A DNA stretch of 64,000 nucleotides from assembly GCF_001707825.1 (NCBI RefSeq), contig NZ_LYBM01000014.1, positions 1 to 64,000 on the forward strand, written 5' to 3'. The notes under the pieces are model-generated. The model saw only the letters and a list, made by a program, of their open reading frames with translations. It had not been told where the DNA came from and did no database searches. Shown here piece by piece: positions 30,695 through 42,111 of the stretch (positions within the stretch are counted from its first letter, which is position 1; each line of letters begins with the position of its first letter). The DNA comes from Veronia pacifica. GTDB lineage: Bacteria > Pseudomonadota > Gammaproteobacteria > Enterobacterales > Vibrionaceae. The position numbers and the translations under genes are program-made.

Positions 30695-32665
30695 TTGAGT
30701 GACATGGCAAAAAACTTGATTTTGTGGTTAGTAATCGCAGTCGTACTAATGTCTGTATTCCAGAACTTTGGTCCGAATGATGGTGCTGGCCGTCAAGTCG
30801 ATTATACGACGTTCGTCCGAGAGATCGGTCAGGATAAAATACAGGAAGTACAGTTCAATGAACGTGAGCTGAAAGTGACGCGCCGTGAAGGCACTAGCTA
30901 TGTTACTTACATGCCTGTTTATCAGGACCCGAAACTTCTCGATGATTTGATTAACCGTAATATTCGTGTGAAAGGTACACCACCTGAAGAGCCGAGTATT
31001 CTTGCATCTATTTTCATCTCTTGGTTCCCAATGTTATTGCTCATTGGTGTATGGATATTCTTCATGCGCCAGATGCAGGGCGGCGGCGGAAAGGGCGCGA
31101 TGTCCTTCGGCAAATCTAAAGCCCGCATGATGAGCGAAGAGCAAATTAAAACAACATTTAGCGATGTAGCGGGTGTCGAGGAAGCGAAAGAAGACGTTAA
31201 GGAGCTGGTGGATTACCTGCGTGATCCAAGCAGATTCCAGAAGTTGGGTGGTAAAATCCCAACCGGTGTCTTGATGGTGGGGCCACCTGGTACAGGTAAA
31301 ACTCTGTTGGCAAAAGCTATCGCTGGTGAAGCCAAGGTACCATTCTTTACAATCTCTGGTTCTGACTTTGTAGAAATGTTTGTCGGTGTGGGTGCATCCC
31401 GTGTCCGCGACATGTTTGAACAAGCTAAAAAAGCGTCACCATGTATCATCTTTATCGATGAGATTGATGCGGTAGGCCGTCAGCGTGGTGCTGGTCTTGG
31501 TGGTGGTCATGATGAGCGTGAGCAAACACTCAACCAAATGTTGGTCGAGATGGACGGGTTTGAAGGCAACGAAGGCATTATTGTTATCGCTGCAACTAAC
31601 CGCCCTGACGTACTTGATCCTGCATTACTGCGTCCTGGCCGTTTCGACCGTCAAGTAGTCGTTGGCCTGCCTGACGTCCGTGGTCGTGAACAAATCCTTA
31701 AAGTGCACATGCGCAAAGTTCCACTTGCTGGAGATGTTGAAGCGTCTCTTATCGCGCGTGGTACACCGGGGTTCTCAGGCGCAGACTTGGCTAACCTTGT
31801 TAACGAGGCTGCATTGTTTGCCGCACGTGGTAACAAGCGCGTTGTTTCTATGGTCGAGTTTGAACTGGCAAAAGATAAAATCATGATGGGCGCAGAGCGC
31901 AAATCTATGGTTATGTCTGAAGATGTCAAGGAATCAACCGCTTACCATGAAGCAGGCCACGCAATTGTTGGCCGTTTGGTACCAGAACATGATCCTGTGT
32001 ACAAAGTGTCAATTATCCCACGTGGTCGTGCGTTGGGTGTGACCATGTACCTGCCAGAACAAGACAGAGTCAGTATGTCTCGTCAGCACCTTGAGTCGAT
32101 GGTCTCTAGTCTTTATGGTGGTCGTCTTGCTGAAGAGCTAATTTACGGCGCTGATAAGGTATCAACTGGTGCGTCTAATGACATCGAGCGTGCAACCGAC
32201 ATTGCTCGTAAGATGGTAACCCAATGGGGTTTCTCAGAGAAACTGGGTCCACTGCTTTACGCTGAAGACGAAGGTGAAGTGTTCTTGGGCCGCTCCGTGA
32301 CGCAAACCAAGCATGTTTCAGACGACACGGCGAAACTTATCGACACCGAGATTCGCGAGATCATCGACCGCAACTATGTTCGTGCTAGGAAGATTCTCGA
32401 AGAGAATATGGACATCATGCATTCGATGAAAGATGCACTGATGAAGTATGAAACCATTGATGCGAAACAGATTGATGACCTAATGGCGAGACGCGACGTT
32501 CGTGAGCCTGCCGGATGGGAAAATGATTCAGGCAGTAGCTCAGACGACACGCCCAAGCCTGAAGCCAAATCTGATACATCGGGTGACAGTGCTTCTGATG
32601 AAGGGAATGTAGGTGAGAGCAAGAACAACAAGCCTATTGACCCGGAAAACAAATCTGAAGCTTGA
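30695..32665 (+). CDS. ftsH: Membrane-bound ATP-dependent zinc metalloprotease FtsH
   Basis: 656 residues from the TTG at 30695, or 653 from the ATG at 30704 (MAKNLILW). E. coli shows the same TTG/ATG ambiguity. Two N-terminal membrane helices flank a periplasmic loop. The AAA module has Walker A GPPGTGKT at 196-203 and Walker [10 protein letters not shown]. The zinc protease motif HEAGH is at 418-422. It degrades LpxC, SecY, YccA-type and other substrates in the inner membrane. The C-terminal tail is Ser/Asp-rich and variable. Confidence 0.98.
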   Translation: MSDMAKNLILWLVIAVVLMSVFQNFGPNDGAGRQVDYTTFVREIGQDKIQEVQFNERELKVTRREGTSYVTYMPVYQDPKLLDDLINRNIRVKGTPPEEPSILASIFISWFPMLLLIGVWIFFMRQMQGGGGKGAMSFGKSKARMMSEEQIKTTFSDVAGVEEAKEDVKELVDYLRDPSRFQKLGGKIPTGVLMVGPPGTGKTLLAKAIAGEAKVPFFTISGSDFVEMFVGVGASRVRDMFEQAKKASPCIIFIDEIDAVGRQRGAGLGGGHDEREQTLNQMLVEMDGFEGNEGIIVIAATNRPDVLDPALLRPGRFDRQVVVGLPDVRGREQILKVHMRKVPLAGDVEASLIARGTPGFSGADLANLVNEAALFAARGNKRVVSMVEFELAKDKIMMGAERKSMVMSEDVKESTAYHEAGHAIVGRLVPEHDPVYKVSIIPRGRALGVTMYLPEQDRVSMSRQHLESMVSSLYGGRLAEELIYGADKVSTGASNDIERATDIARKMVTQWGFSEKLGPLLYAEDEGEVFLGRSVTQTKHVSDDTAKLIDTEIREIIDRNYVRARKILEENMDIMHSMKDALMKYETIDAKQIDDLMARRDVREPAGWENDSGSSSDDTPKPEAKSDTSGDSASDEGNVGESKNNKPIDPENKSEA

Positions 32666-32682
32666 TACTTAAATCTGATACT

Positions 32683-32713
32683 AACCCCGGGAATAAACGC
32701 CCGGGGTTTTTTT
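32683..32713 (+). terminator. Terminator between ftsH and folP
   Basis: ACCCCGGG/CCCGGGGT stem followed by seven T. folP starts 20 bp later, so read-through or an unseen promoter must serve it. Confidence 0.85.
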
Positions 32714-32732
32714 ATTCTTAAATACCCTAAAA

Positions 32733-33578
32733 ATGGTCAGCGGTATGTTACTTAAAAGCAGAAATAAGACATTAGATCTCAGTAGAACTCAGGTTATGGG
32801 GATTCTAAACGTTACCCCTGATTCATTTTCTGACGGTGGTCAGCATAATACAGTCGACAGAGCTTTGAGACATGCTGATGCGATGCTCTCAGCAGGCGCC
32901 ACTATTCTCGATATTGGCGGTGAATCAACCCGACCCGGCGCGCCAGATGTGGCTCTGGATGAGGAAATAAACCGAGTAGTTCCTGTCGTAGAGGCTATAA
33001 GACGCAATTTTGATTGTTGGATCTCGATAGACACCAGTAAAGCGGTTGTCATGAGTGAAGCGACAGCTGCTGGTGGCGACATTATCAATGACGTTAGAGC
33101 GTTACAGGAGCCGGGTGCTATAGAGGCAGCTGCTCAAGCTGATGTGCCTGTATGTCTAATGCATATGCAAGGCCAACCTCGCACCATGCAATCTAATCCT
33201 ATTTATGGCGATATGATTGCTGACATTAAAGGCTTTTTCGAAACCCGTATTGCCGCCTGTGAACAGGCAGGGATCAGCCGGGATCGAGTCATTCTTGATC
33301 CTGGGTTCGGGTTTGGCAAAACCCTGACACATAATTATCAGTTACTTGATAAACTAGAGTCATTTCACGATTTCGGCCTACCTGTTCTGGCAGGAATGAG
33401 TCGCAAGTCGATGATATTTAAACTACTGGATAAAACACCGCAGGATGTGCTGGCAGGAAGCCTGGCCTGTGCAACGATTGCTGCCTTGAAGGGGGCGCAA
33501 ATCATTCGGGTTCATGATGTGGAGGAAACCTGTGATGTGGTTAAGATTGTTCAGGAAATGAGAGACGCAACGCTTTAA
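32733..33578 (+). CDS. folP: Dihydropteroate synthase
   Basis: 281 residues from the ATG at 32733, or 277 from the ATG at 32745; neither has a strong ribosome site. It condenses dihydropterin diphosphate with p-aminobenzoate, the target of sulfonamides. Signatures: [31 protein letters not shown] and the Lys-containing GMSRKSMIF. Glycine and proline loops look normal. Followed after 13 bp by glmM, as in E. coli. Confidence 0.96.
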   Translation: MVSGMLLKSRNKTLDLSRTQVMGILNVTPDSFSDGGQHNTVDRALRHADAMLSAGATILDIGGESTRPGAPDVALDEEINRVVPVVEAIRRNFDCWISIDTSKAVVMSEATAAGGDIINDVRALQEPGAIEAAAQADVPVCLMHMQGQPRTMQSNPIYGDMIADIKGFFETRIAACEQAGISRDRVILDPGFGFGKTLTHNYQLLDKLESFHDFGLPVLAGMSRKSMIFKLLDKTPQDVLAGSLACATIAALKGAQIIRVHDVEETCDVVKIVQEMRDATL

Positions 33579-33591
33579 GTTGGAGCAAATA

Positions 33592-34929
33592 ATGACAGAG
33601 CGCAAATACTTCGGGACTGATGGTGTTCGAGGTAAGGTGGGACAATTCCCAATAACCCCTGATTTTGTGATGAAACTCGGCTGGGCTGCCGGTCGTGTAT
33701 TAAGTCAGCAAGGCACCAAAAAGGTCCTTATCGGTAAAGATACTCGTATTTCAGGCTATATGCTTGAATCTGCCCTTGAGGCAGGTTTGTCTGCTGCTGG
33801 CCTCCAAGCTGCTTTTACCGGACCTATGCCAACGCCAGCCGTTGCTTATCTCACACAGACATTTCGCGCAGAGGCAGGCATTGTCATTTCTGCGTCGCAT
33901 AATCCATATTATGACAATGGCATCAAATTCTTCTCTTGCGAAGGTACCAAGCTTCCAGACGATGTCGAGCTGGCTATTGAGGCAGAGTTAGACAAGCCTC
34001 TGACCTGTGTTGAATCAGCAGAACTGGGTAAGGCCACCCGTATTGATGATGCTGCTGGTCGCTATATTGAATTCTGTAAGAGCACCTTCCCTTCAGATTC
34101 AAGCCTTGCGGGTTTGAGGATTGTTATTGACTGTGCTCATGGTGCCACTTATCACATTGCGCCTTCAGTATTTAAAGAGCTGGGAGCGGATGTTGTGGCT
34201 ATGGGCATTGAGCCAAATGGTACCAACATTAACGCGGAAGTTGGGGCGACGGATGTTCGCGCTTTACAACAGCGTGTTGTTGATGAAGCGGCTGACCTAG
34301 GTATTGCTTTTGATGGTGATGGCGATCGTGTGATCATGGTTGACCATGAAGGTAACAAAATTGATGGCGACCAAATTGCCTACATCATTGCAAGGGAAAC
34401 CCTGCGCCGCGGTGAGTTGAAGGGAGGGGTTGTTGGCACTCTGATGACCAATATGGGGATGGAGATCGCCCTCAAAAATCTCGGTATACCATTTACACGT
34501 GCCAAAGTTGGTGATCGCTATGTGATGGAGCAACTGCTAGAAAAAGGTTGGACGATAGGTGCTGAAAACTCAGGCCATGTGATTTTACTGGATAAAGTGA
34601 CCACTGGTGATGCGATCGTTGCAGCACTTCAGGTTTTATCGAGTGTTATCGGTACGGGGATGAGCCTCAAGAGCCTGTGTGAAGGTATGTCAATGTTCCC
34701 TCAGGTACTTGAGAATGTACGCTTCTCAGGTGACAGCGATCCTTTGCAAAGTGAGGCCGTACTCGAAGCGAAACGTCGTGTTGAACATCAACTCGGTGAT
34801 AAGGGCCGTGTATTGTTGCGTAAATCTGGCACTGAGCCATTGATTCGCGTTATGGTTGAAGGTGAAAACGCTGCAAATGTACAGACATATGCACTGGAAA
34901 TTGCAGACGCAGTAAAAGTCAGCTGCTAA
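33592..34929 (+). CDS. glmM: Phosphoglucosamine mutase
   Basis: 445 residues, the same length as E. coli GlmM. It converts glucosamine-6-phosphate to glucosamine-1-phosphate for UDP-GlcNAc. The phosphoserine is Ser102 ([15 protein letters not shown]). The metal loop is FDGDGDR and the C-terminal phosphate-binding loop is [19 protein letters not shown] lies 7 bases before the ATG at 33592; an in-frame TTG at 33580 sits inside that ribosome site. Confidence 0.97.
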   Translation: MTERKYFGTDGVRGKVGQFPITPDFVMKLGWAAGRVLSQQGTKKVLIGKDTRISGYMLESALEAGLSAAGLQAAFTGPMPTPAVAYLTQTFRAEAGIVISASHNPYYDNGIKFFSCEGTKLPDDVELAIEAELDKPLTCVESAELGKATRIDDAAGRYIEFCKSTFPSDSSLAGLRIVIDCAHGATYHIAPSVFKELGADVVAMGIEPNGTNINAEVGATDVRALQQRVVDEAADLGIAFDGDGDRVIMVDHEGNKIDGDQIAYIIARETLRRGELKGGVVGTLMTNMGMEIALKNLGIPFTRAKVGDRYVMEQLLEKGWTIGAENSGHVILLDKVTTGDAIVAALQVLSSVIGTGMSLKSLCEGMSMFPQVLENVRFSGDSDPLQSEAVLEAKRRVEHQLGDKGRVLLRKSGTEPLIRVMVEGENAANVQTYALEIADAVKVSC

Positions 34930-35131
34930 CTGGTAATGGAGAATGGCAGGGTAATTGTTCATTTTGGTCACAAGATGTGCAAACGGACGGAAAATACAGG
35001 TTTTTTTGCATTTTCCTCTTGTCTACCCTGCCTGCTTTCGCTAGTATTCCTCCCGCTCCCAACGATTGGGGGATGCGCTGGTGAGGACTTAGAGCTTAGC
35101 TGGCTCAACAATTTGGAACATAGGTGGAAAC

Positions 35132-35473
35132 ATGTACGAAATTCTACTTGTGATTTATCTGTTGGCCGCAATTGGCGTTATAGGCCTGGTTCTGGTTCAA
35201 CAAGGTAAAGGCGCAGATATGGGAGCCTCATTTGGGGCTGGGGCATCAAACACAGTGTTTGGCTCTAGCGGCTCTGGAAACTTCTTAACCCGAATGACAG
35301 CAGTATTCGCTACTATATTTATCGTTCTCAGCTTGGTGCTTGGTAACCTTACAAGCCACAGTAAAAAAGCTGGAAGCGAGTGGGAAGACTTAAGTCAGCC
35401 TGCGGCAGTAGAGAAAGTTGAAACTGCTACGGATGTACCAGCTACGAATAATAGCGACATCCCGACAAACTAA
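35132..35473 (+). CDS. secG: Protein-export membrane protein SecG
   Basis: 113 residues, two membrane helices (residues 2-20 and about 52-72) and the conserved glycine-rich loop GASFGAGASNTVFGSSGSGNFLTR. A non-essential subunit of SecYEG. Start after GTGG. The 202-bp upstream gap holds a CCCAA-CGA-TTGGG hairpin (35058-35070). glmM-secG-tRNA-Leu is the E. coli order. Confidence 0.95.
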   Translation: MYEILLVIYLLAAIGVIGLVLVQQGKGADMGASFGAGASNTVFGSSGSGNFLTRMTAVFATIFIVLSLVLGNLTSHSKKAGSEWEDLSQPAAVEKVETATDVPATNNSDIPTN

Positions 35474-35480
35474 AGAATTT

Positions 35481-35567
35481 GCCGAGGTGGTGGAATTGGT
35501 AGACACGCTATCTTGAGGGGGTAGTGCCTATCCAGGCGTGCGGGTTCAAGTCCCGCTCTCGGCACCA
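35481..35567 (+). tRNA. leuU: tRNA-Leu, anticodon GAG
   Basis: 87 nt including the encoded CCA. The acceptor stem GCCGAGG pairs with CTCGGCA less the discriminator. The anticodon loop reads CTTGAGG. A long variable arm typical of class II tRNA is present, and the T loop is GTTCAAGTC. It lies 7 bp after secG. Confidence 0.97.
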
Positions 35568-35596
35568 AAATTGCCTTAATAAGGCAACACCTTTTC

Positions 35597-35626
35597 TTGC
35601 AAATGCAAGCAAAGTGGCGATATACT
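35597..35626 (+). promoter_or_regulatory. Promoter of initiator tRNA and probably of the rimP operon
   Basis: TTGCAA, 18 bp, TATACT, ending 14 bp before the tRNA. Just upstream is a palindrome TTGCCTT-AAT-AAGGCAA (35571-35587) that may end the tRNA-Leu transcript. Confidence 0.6.
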
Positions 35627-35640
35627 AATCGCCGCTCGGA

Positions 35641-35717
<77 letters not shown>

Positions 35718-35725
35718 CTTTTCCG

Positions 35726-35820
35726 TGAATGTTAGTGTAGACCGATAACATTCATGGGTCGTACAAGCATGTACGACATCAGGGTCCAGTTACATTAAAC
35801 CCCGAATTTCGGGGTTTTTT
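35726..35820 (+). terminator. Three hairpins after tRNA-fMet, the last a terminator
   Basis: TGAATGTTA/TAACATTCA (35726-35754) and GTCGTACA-AGCA-TGTACGAC (35758-35777), then AACCCCGA/TCGGGGTT with six T (35798-35820). The last can end the tRNA transcript before the rimP operon; the others may mark tRNA 3' processing. Confidence 0.7.
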
Positions 35821-35880
35821 GTTATCTGAAGCTGACCATTCGGATGGATAACTGGGCTTTTAAGCCCTTTTTTTATTTCT
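35821..35880 (+). ncRNA. rimP leader RNA element
   Basis: GTTATC...GATAAC (35821-35852) encloses CCAT-TCGG-ATGG, followed by GGGCTT-TT-AAGCCC and seven T (35854-35874), 17 bp before the rimP start. The arrangement of stem-loop plus terminator-like hairpin before rimP matches the known rimP-leader motif of enterobacteria and vibrios. The ligand or factor is unknown. Confidence 0.6.
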
Positions 35881-35891
35881 GGGGTTTGTAA

Positions 35892-36347
35892 ATGACAGGA
35901 CTAGAAAAACAACTGACTGAATTGTTAGAAGCACCAGTCAGTGCGTTGGACTATGAACTTGTTGGGCTTGAGTTTGTCCGCGCCGGACAGCACTCAACCC
36001 TGAGGATCTTTATTGATCACCCAAACGGCATTACGGTTGAAGACTGTGCAGAAGTGAGCCGTCAGGTGAGTGCAGTGATGGATGTAGAAGATCCAATCAC
36101 AGTAGCATACAATCTTGAGGTTTCCTCTCCAGGCTTAGAACGACCGCTGTTCAAAGCTGAACACTATCAGCAGTTTATTGGCCATGAAGTGAATATTGTA
36201 CTAAAAATGGCAATGCAGAATCGTCGTAAATGGAAAGGTGAAATCCTGTCTATTGAGGGTGAGACTGTCACTGTAAGTGTTGACGGCAACGAAGAGTCGT
36301 TCGCTCTGAGTAATATCGCCAAGGCCAACTTGGTTCCTTCATTTTAA
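35892..36347 (+). CDS. rimP: Ribosome maturation factor RimP
   Basis: 151 residues (E. coli 150). It binds the 30S precursor and helps S12/S19 assembly. An N-terminal alpha/beta domain carries [18 protein letters not shown] and the SSPGLERPL signature; a C-terminal SH3-like domain follows. First gene of rimP-nusA-infB-rbfA-truB-rpsO-pnp. nusA follows after 20 bp. Confidence 0.97.
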   Translation: MTGLEKQLTELLEAPVSALDYELVGLEFVRAGQHSTLRIFIDHPNGITVEDCAEVSRQVSAVMDVEDPITVAYNLEVSSPGLERPLFKAEHYQQFIGHEVNIVLKMAMQNRRKWKGEILSIEGETVTVSVDGNEESFALSNIAKANLVPSF

Positions 36348-36367
36348 GGTAAATGAGGCATTAGTTC

Positions 36368-37855
36368 ATGAACAAAGAAATCTTGGCTGTCGTAGAAGCG
36401 GTATCCAATGAGAAAGCAGTTCCACGTGAGCGTATTTTTGAAGCGCTTGAAACTGCTTTGGCGACAGCAACAAAGAAAAAGTACGAAGCGGATATTGACG
36501 TACGTGTTGCTATCGACCGTAAAACTGGCGAATTTGATACATTCCGTCGCTGGGAAATTGTAGAAGAAGTGACACTGCCGACCCGTGAAATCACACTGGA
36601 AGCAGCGCAGTTTGAAGACGAGTCACTGCAGTTGGGTCAGCACGTTGAAGACGACATTGAATCTGTCACTTTTGACCGCATCACTACCCAGACAGCCAAG
36701 CAAGTCATTGTACAAAAAGTACGTGAAGCTGAGCGTGCACAAGTTGTCGAACAGTTCATGGACAATGAAGGTGAGTTGATCACTGGTGTTGTAAAGAAAG
36801 TAAACCGCGATGTTGTTATCGTTGATTTAGGTAACAATGCCGAAGCGGCAATTCAGCGTGACGACCAACTGCCACGCGAAAACTTCCGACCGGGTGACCG
36901 CGTTCGTGGTCTGCTGTATGCTGTACGCCCAGAAGCCCGTGGCTTCCAGCTGTTCATGACTCGTTCTAAGCCAGATATGCTGATTGAGCTTTTCCGCATT
37001 GAGGTGCCGGAAATTGGTGAAGAGATGATTGAAATCATGGGTGCAGCCCGTGATCCTGGTTCACGTGCGAAAATCGCCGTGAAAACAAATGACAAGCGAA
37101 TTGACCCAGTTGGTGCTTGTGTTGGTATGCGTGGTGCGCGTGTTCAGGCCGTTTCTGGTGAACTGGGCGGTGAGCGTATCGATATTGTGCTTTGGGACGA
37201 AAACCCTGCTCAATTCGTTATCAACGCAATGGCACCTGCTGATGTTGCGTCTATCATCGTTGATGAAGACAGCCACACCATGGACATTGCAGTAGAAGCA
37301 GACAACCTGGCACAGGCCATTGGCCGCAGTGGTCAGAACGTTCGCCTGGCTTCTCAGCTGACAGGCTGGGAACTGAATGTAATGACCGTTCAGGACCTAC
37401 AGAAAAAACACGAAGAAGAAGCGAATCAGTCAATTGACCTGTTCGTTAAGCATCTTGATATTGAAGAAGACTTCGCAGAAGTTCTGGTTAAAGAAGGTTT
37501 CGCTTCTCTGGAAGAGGTTGCCTATGTACCAACGAACGAACTGCTGGAGATTGACGGCCTCGACGAAGACACAGTTGAAGAACTGCGTAGTCGTGCTAAG
37601 GAAGCTCTGACCACAATCGCGTTGGCGAAAGAAGAAATTCTTGATGGTGCAGAGCCTGCTGAAGACCTATTGGGTCTGGAAGGACTGGAACGCGAAATGG
37701 CATTCCGTCTGGCCTCAAAAGGTATCAGCACACTGGAAGATCTTGCCGATCAGGGCACTGACGATCTTCTGGACATTGAGGGATTAGATGAAGTTAAAGC
37801 GGGCGAGCTTATTATGGCTGCACGCAATATTTGCTGGTTCAGCGACGAAGCGTAA
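36368..37855 (+). CDS. nusA: Transcription termination/antitermination factor NusA
   Basis: 495 residues, the same length as E. coli. Domains in order: RNA polymerase-binding N domain (1-130), S1 (about 135-200, [18 protein letters not shown]), two KH domains ([27 protein letters not shown]), and two acidic repeats at the C-terminus (each with ALVDE-type helix-hairpin-helix, [16 protein letters not shown]). It modulates pausing and termination and binds the alpha subunit and N protein type factors. Confidence 0.98.
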   Translation: MNKEILAVVEAVSNEKAVPRERIFEALETALATATKKKYEADIDVRVAIDRKTGEFDTFRRWEIVEEVTLPTREITLEAAQFEDESLQLGQHVEDDIESVTFDRITTQTAKQVIVQKVREAERAQVVEQFMDNEGELITGVVKKVNRDVVIVDLGNNAEAAIQRDDQLPRENFRPGDRVRGLLYAVRPEARGFQLFMTRSKPDMLIELFRIEVPEIGEEMIEIMGAARDPGSRAKIAVKTNDKRIDPVGACVGMRGARVQAVSGELGGERIDIVLWDENPAQFVINAMAPADVASIIVDEDSHTMDIAVEADNLAQAIGRSGQNVRLASQLTGWELNVMTVQDLQKKHEEEANQSIDLFVKHLDIEEDFAEVLVKEGFASLEEVAYVPTNELLEIDGLDEDTVEELRSRAKEALTTIALAKEEILDGAEPAEDLLGLEGLEREMAFRLASKGISTLEDLADQGTDDLLDIEGLDEVKAGELIMAARNICWFSDEA

Positions 37856-37876
37856 ACGCAGCAAAGGAGGAGCATA

Positions 37877-40558
37877 ATGTCAGAGGTTACAGTTAAAGCA
37901 CTGGCGAGTGAGATTGATACGTCAGTTGAACGCTTGCTGAAACAGTTCGAAGATGCCGGCATCAGTAAAGCCGCAGATGACAACGTAAGCCAGGATGAGA
38001 AACAAACCTTGCTGTCTCACCTTAAGCGGGAGCATGGTGACGATGGTAGCGCTCCAACTCGTCTGACGTTACAACGCAAGAAGCGTAGCACCCTCAGCGT
38101 GTCAAGCGGTGGCGGTAAGAGTAAAGACGTTCAGGTTGAAGTGCGCAAGAAGCGCACCTACGTGAAACGTAGCGATCTCGAAGAACAAAAGGCAGCTGAA
38201 GAAGCTGCCTTGCGCGAGGCTGAAGAACAGGCCAAGCGCGAAGCAGAAGAACAAGCTAAACGTGAAGCTGAAGCACAAGCTAAACGTGAAGCGGAAGAAC
38301 AAGCCAAGCGTGAAGCGGAAGAAAAAGCCAAACGCGAAGCTGAAGAGAAAGCTCGCATTGAAGCAGAGAAACAGCAGCAATACGCTGAGGAATCTGATGA
38401 AACCAAAGCGGAACGTGAAGTTGCCGAAGCTCAAGCGAAGAAAGAAGCTGATGAACTCAAGCGTCGCCAGGAAGAGGAAGCCAAGCGTAAAGCTGAAGAA
38501 GAAAGTCAGCGCCAGATAGAAGAGGCACGCAAAATGGCAGAATTGAACCAAGAGCGCTGGAGTCAACAGGACTCCGCATTGAAAACGATGGAATCTGCAG
38601 ATCACCACACGGTGACATCAAAGTACGCTCGTGAAGCGGAAGACGAAGCAGATCGCAGTCAGGAAGCCGCTCCTCGTCGTCGTAAAAAGAAAAAAGCGGG
38701 TCAGCAAGACAATGACCGTAATAACCGTCGTGGTAAAGGTAAAGGCCGTATGGCTAAGCCTACTTCTATGCAACATGGCTTCCAGAAGCCTGCACAGAAA
38801 GTAAACCGTGACGTAGAAATTGGTGAAACAGTTACTGTTGCTGAACTGGCAAACAAAATGGCAGTGAAAGCGACAGAAGTCATCAAAGCGATGATGAAGA
38901 TGGGTGCAATGGCAACCATCAACCAAGTGATTGATCAGGAAACTGCTCAACTGGTTGCTGAAGAAATGGGCCACAAAGTTGTTCTTCGTAAGGAGAATGA
39001 ACTGGAAGAGGCGGTACTGTCTGACCGTGATGACAGCGCGTCTAAAGAGCCTCGTGCGCCAGTGGTTACCATCATGGGTCACGTTGACCATGGTAAAACC
39101 TCACTGCTTGACTACATCCGTAAAGCACATGTTGCATCGGGTGAAGCTGGCGGTATTACCCAGCACATCGGTGCGTACCATGTTGAAACAGACAACGGTA
39201 TGATCACCTTCCTGGATACTCCAGGACACGCCGCATTTACTTCAATGCGTGCACGTGGTGCAAAAGCAACGGATATCGTTGTTCTGGTTGTTGCAGCTGA
39301 TGATGGTGTTATGCCTCAGACTATCGAAGCAATCCAGCATGCGAAAGCAGCTGAAGTGCCATTGATTGTTGCAGTGAACAAGATTGATAAAGAAGCAGCT
39401 AACCCGGATCAGGTGAAGAACGAGTTGTCACAGCACAACGTTATCCCTGAAGACTGGGGCGGCGAGAACATGTTTGTTCACGTTTCTGCGAAGCAAGGTA
39501 TCAACATTGATGCTCTGCTTGAAGCGATTCTGCTGCAATCTGAAGTTTTGGAACTGGAAGCCGTGCGCGATGCCATGGGGCATGGTGTTGTTGTTGAATC
39601 TCGCCTAGATAAAGGTCGTGGTCCAGTTGCAACCGTTCTGGTTCAGGAAGGTACGCTGAAGAAAGGTGATATCGTACTGTGTGGCCTTGAATACGGTCGT
39701 GTTCGTGCGATGCGTGACGAAAACGGTAAAGAAGTTGACACTGCGGGTCCTTCTATTCCTGTTGAGATTCTGGGCCTGTCAGGTGTTCCATCAGCGGGTG
39801 ATGAAGCGACAGTTGTTCGTGACGAGCGTAAAGCCCGTGAAGTTGCTCTGTATCGTCAAGGTAAATTCCGTGACGTGAAACTGGCTCGTCAGCAGAAAGC
39901 GAAACTGGAGAACATGTTCTCTAACATGTCTGAAGGTGAAGTATCTGAACTCAATATCGTTCTGAAAGCGGACGTACAGGGTTCTGTTGAAGCGATTGCA
40001 GATTCTCTGGTTAAGCTGTCTACTGATGAAGTGAAAGTGAAGATTGTCGGCTCTGGTGTTGGTGGTATCACTGAAACTGATGCAGTTCTGGCGGCAGCGT
40101 CTAACGCTATCTTGGTTGGTTTCAACGTTCGTGCTGATGCAACTGCTCGCCGTACCATTGAAGCTGAGAGCCTTGATCTTCGTTACTACTCAGTGATTTA
40201 CGCACTGATTGACGAAGTTAAGCAAGCAATGAGCGGTATGCTGGCACCTGAATTCAAACAGGAAATCATGGGTCTGGCAGAAGTTCGTGATGTGTTCAAA
40301 TCACCCAAGATTGGCGCTATCGCTGGTTGTATGGTGACTGAAGGTAGCATCAAGCGTAACAACCCAATCCGTGTACTGCGTGAAAACGTTGTTATCTATG
40401 AAGGTGAGCTGGAATCTCTGCGCCGCTTCAAAGATGATGTAAACGAAGTCAACAAAGGTTACGAGTGTGGTATCGGCGTTAAGAACTACAACGACGTCCG
40501 CGTGGGTGACCAAATCGAAGTTTACGAGACTGTCGAAATTAAGCGTACTATCGACTAA
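37877..40558 (+). CDS. infB: Translation initiation factor IF-2
   Basis: 893 residues. An N-terminal IF2 domain is followed by a charged linker (about 95-230) built of near-perfect 8-residue repeats of the KREAEEQA type, then the second IF2N domain and the GTPase module ([24 protein letters not shown]). Domains III and IV bind fMet-tRNA. It delivers initiator tRNA, whose gene is just upstream. AAAGGAGGAG precedes the ATG. A shorter internal product (IF2-2 in E. coli) was not identified with confidence. Confidence 0.98.
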   Translation: MSEVTVKALASEIDTSVERLLKQFEDAGISKAADDNVSQDEKQTLLSHLKREHGDDGSAPTRLTLQRKKRSTLSVSSGGGKSKDVQVEVRKKRTYVKRSDLEEQKAAEEAALREAEEQAKREAEEQAKREAEAQAKREAEEQAKREAEEKAKREAEEKARIEAEKQQQYAEESDETKAEREVAEAQAKKEADELKRRQEEEAKRKAEEESQRQIEEARKMAELNQERWSQQDSALKTMESADHHTVTSKYAREAEDEADRSQEAAPRRRKKKKAGQQDNDRNNRRGKGKGRMAKPTSMQHGFQKPAQKVNRDVEIGETVTVAELANKMAVKATEVIKAMMKMGAMATINQVIDQETAQLVAEEMGHKVVLRKENELEEAVLSDRDDSASKEPRAPVVTIMGHVDHGKTSLLDYIRKAHVASGEAGGITQHIGAYHVETDNGMITFLDTPGHAAFTSMRARGAKATDIVVLVVAADDGVMPQTIEAIQHAKAAEVPLIVAVNKIDKEAANPDQVKNELSQHNVIPEDWGGENMFVHVSAKQGINIDALLEAILLQSEVLELEAVRDAMGHGVVVESRLDKGRGPVATVLVQEGTLKKGDIVLCGLEYGRVRAMRDENGKEVDTAGPSIPVEILGLSGVPSAGDEATVVRDERKAREVALYRQGKFRDVKLARQQKAKLENMFSNMSEGEVSELNIVLKADVQGSVEAIADSLVKLSTDEVKVKIVGSGVGGITETDAVLAAASNAILVGFNVRADATARRTIEAESLDLRYYSVIYALIDEVKQAMSGMLAPEFKQEIMGLAEVRDVFKSPKIGAIAGCMVTEGSIKRNNPIRVLRENVVIYEGELESLRRFKDDVNEVNKGYECGIGVKNYNDVRVGDQIEVYETVEIKRTID

Positions 40559-40591
40559 TAACCGACTGTAACAGGTTGTTTATACACACCA

Positions 40592-40620
40592 TGGGGGGAA
40601 GTGCTCGGCACTTTCCCCCA
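40592..40620 (+). promoter_or_regulatory. Long hairpin between infB and rbfA
   Basis: A 13-pair stem runs from TGGGGGGAAGTGC to GCACTTTCCCCCA with a TCG loop and one G.T pair. Only GTCTTTATG follows, so termination would be partial. It may be an RNase III or attenuation site that lowers expression of rbfA-truB-rpsO. Confidence 0.55.
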
Positions 40621-40643
40621 GTCTTTATGAAGAGAAGAAGGTT

Positions 40644-41033
40644 ATGGCAAAAGAATTCAGCCGTACTCAACGTGTCTCCCAGCAGATACAAAAAGAAATC
40701 GCATTGATCCTGCAGCGTGAAATTAAAGACCCGCGCATTGGTATGGTGACTGTTTCCGGCGTTGAAGTGTCACGAGATCTGGCATATGCCAAAGTATTTG
40801 TTACGTTCCTGACTACAGGTGAACAAACACCTGAAGGTGGTCTTGAAGCACTGAAAGAGGCCGCAGGTTATGTCCGCAGCCTACTAGGCAAAGCAATCCG
40901 TCTACGTGTTACTCCAGAAGTCAGCTTTTATTTCGATCAGTCTTTGACTGAGGGGATGCGTATCTCCAACCTGGTTTCTCAGGCAGTAAGATCGGATGAA
41001 AAACGCCGTGATATTGACGGAGAAGAAGACTGA
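40644..41033 (+). CDS. rbfA: Ribosome-binding factor A
   Basis: 129-residue KH-fold protein of late 30S maturation and cold adaptation. It has the family start [21 protein letters not shown] and the kinked KH motif region [17 protein letters not shown]. The TGA stop overlaps the truB ATG by one base (TGATG), so the two are translationally coupled. Confidence 0.97.
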   Translation: MAKEFSRTQRVSQQIQKEIALILQREIKDPRIGMVTVSGVEVSRDLAYAKVFVTFLTTGEQTPEGGLEALKEAAGYVRSLLGKAIRLRVTPEVSFYFDQSLTEGMRISNLVSQAVRSDEKRRDIDGEED

Positions 41034-41983
41034 TGGCCCGCCGAGCACGCCGCCGCGGACGTCCGGTTGACGGGATCATTCTGCTGGATAAGCCGACAGG
41101 CATCACGTCAAATGATGCATTACAGCAAGTTAAACGTATTTACTTTGCTGAGAAAGCAGGTCATACCGGAGCGTTAGACCCTCTGGCAACCGGCATGTTG
41201 CCGATCTGCTTTGGCGAAGCGACTAAGTTTTCCCAGTTTCTTCTCGATTCTGACAAGCGTTATCGCGTTGTTGCCAAACTTGGCGAGCGGACTAACACGT
41301 CAGACTCAGACGGCGAAGTGGTAGAGACCCGTCCTGTAGCTGTGGATCGTGGTCAGCTTGAGCGCTGTATTGCCCAGTTCCGCGGTGATACCATGCAGGT
41401 CCCTTCAATGTTTTCTGCATTAAAATATCAGGGCCGACCACTCTATGAGTATGCCCGTGAGGGAATTGAAGTCCCGCGTGAAGCTCGTAAGATCACTGTC
41501 TATGAAATCGAGTTGTTACAGTTCAACGGCGACGAGATCGAGATGGAAGTACACTGCTCAAAAGGCACCTATATTCGCACTATCGTCGATGACCTGGGTG
41601 AAATGCTGGGCTGTGGCGCTCATGTCACCGCACTACGCCGTATTGGTGTATCCGGTTACCCAATTGAAAAGATGGTCACTCTTGGTCAATTGGAAAAACT
41701 GCTGGATCAAGCCCGTGAGCAGGATATTCAGCCTCGCGAGTTACTTGACCCGTTACTGTTGGCACAAGATACAGCGGTACAGGATCTGGAAGAGGTTAAC
41801 CTTCTTCCCGTTGTTTCCAGCTATGTCATGCAGGGGCAGGCCGTACAGGTACCAACTGCGCCTGACAGTGGCTTTGTCCGTATGACTGTCGGTGAAGAAC
41901 GCACCTTTATTGGGGTGGCAGAAATTGATGCAGACGGCATGGTTGCGCCACGTCGTCTTGTCTCTGGTCAGCGAAATAACTGA
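41033..41983 (+). CDS. truB: tRNA pseudouridine-55 synthase
   Basis: 316 residues. It makes the universal T-loop pseudouridine. The catalytic Asp49 is in [13 protein letters not shown]. Other signatures are GILLLDKP-like [14 protein letters not shown] and a C-terminal PUA-like segment ([19 protein letters not shown]). One extra Arg in the basic N-terminus shifts numbering by one from E. coli (Asp48). Confidence 0.97.
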   Translation: MARRARRRGRPVDGIILLDKPTGITSNDALQQVKRIYFAEKAGHTGALDPLATGMLPICFGEATKFSQFLLDSDKRYRVVAKLGERTNTSDSDGEVVETRPVAVDRGQLERCIAQFRGDTMQVPSMFSALKYQGRPLYEYAREGIEVPREARKITVYEIELLQFNGDEIEMEVHCSKGTYIRTIVDDLGEMLGCGAHVTALRRIGVSGYPIEKMVTLGQLEKLLDQAREQDIQPRELLDPLLLAQDTAVQDLEEVNLLPVVSSYVMQGQAVQVPTAPDSGFVRMTVGEERTFIGVAEIDADGMVAPRRLVSGQRNN

Positions 41984-42008
41984 CTTGGCGGTGGCGGATA
42001 AATGGGTG

Positions 42009-42037
42009 TTGTCTTACTCAGTCAATACCTGTAGAAT
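42009..42037 (+). promoter_or_regulatory. Promoter of rpsO
   Basis: TTGTCT, 17 bp, TAGAAT, about 75 bp before the rpsO ATG. Confidence 0.7.
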
Positions 42038-42049
42038 TCGTCGCCTCGG

Positions 42050-42079
42050 GTGTCGGCTGAATCAGAGATTGGCTGACAC
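42050..42079 (+). promoter_or_regulatory. rpsO leader hairpin
   Basis: GTGTCGGCT/GGCTGACAC, nine pairs including two G.T, 32 bp upstream of rpsO. S15 represses its own translation in many bacteria through leader structures (a pseudoknot in E. coli). This is a candidate for the same control. Confidence 0.45.
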
Positions 42080-42111
42080 AAAGATAAACCTTTTACATTT
42101 AGGAATAGACA

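Noticed and set aside
35571-35587. Attachment site or integrase scar beside the tRNA genes
   Set aside because: TTGCCTTAATAAGGCAA is a simple palindrome; there is no duplicate of a tRNA 3' end and no integrase nearby.
38102-38608. 168-codon antisense frame over the IF-2 linker
   Set aside because: Produced by the repeated charged codons on the other strand (Phe/Leu-rich mirror); not a gene.
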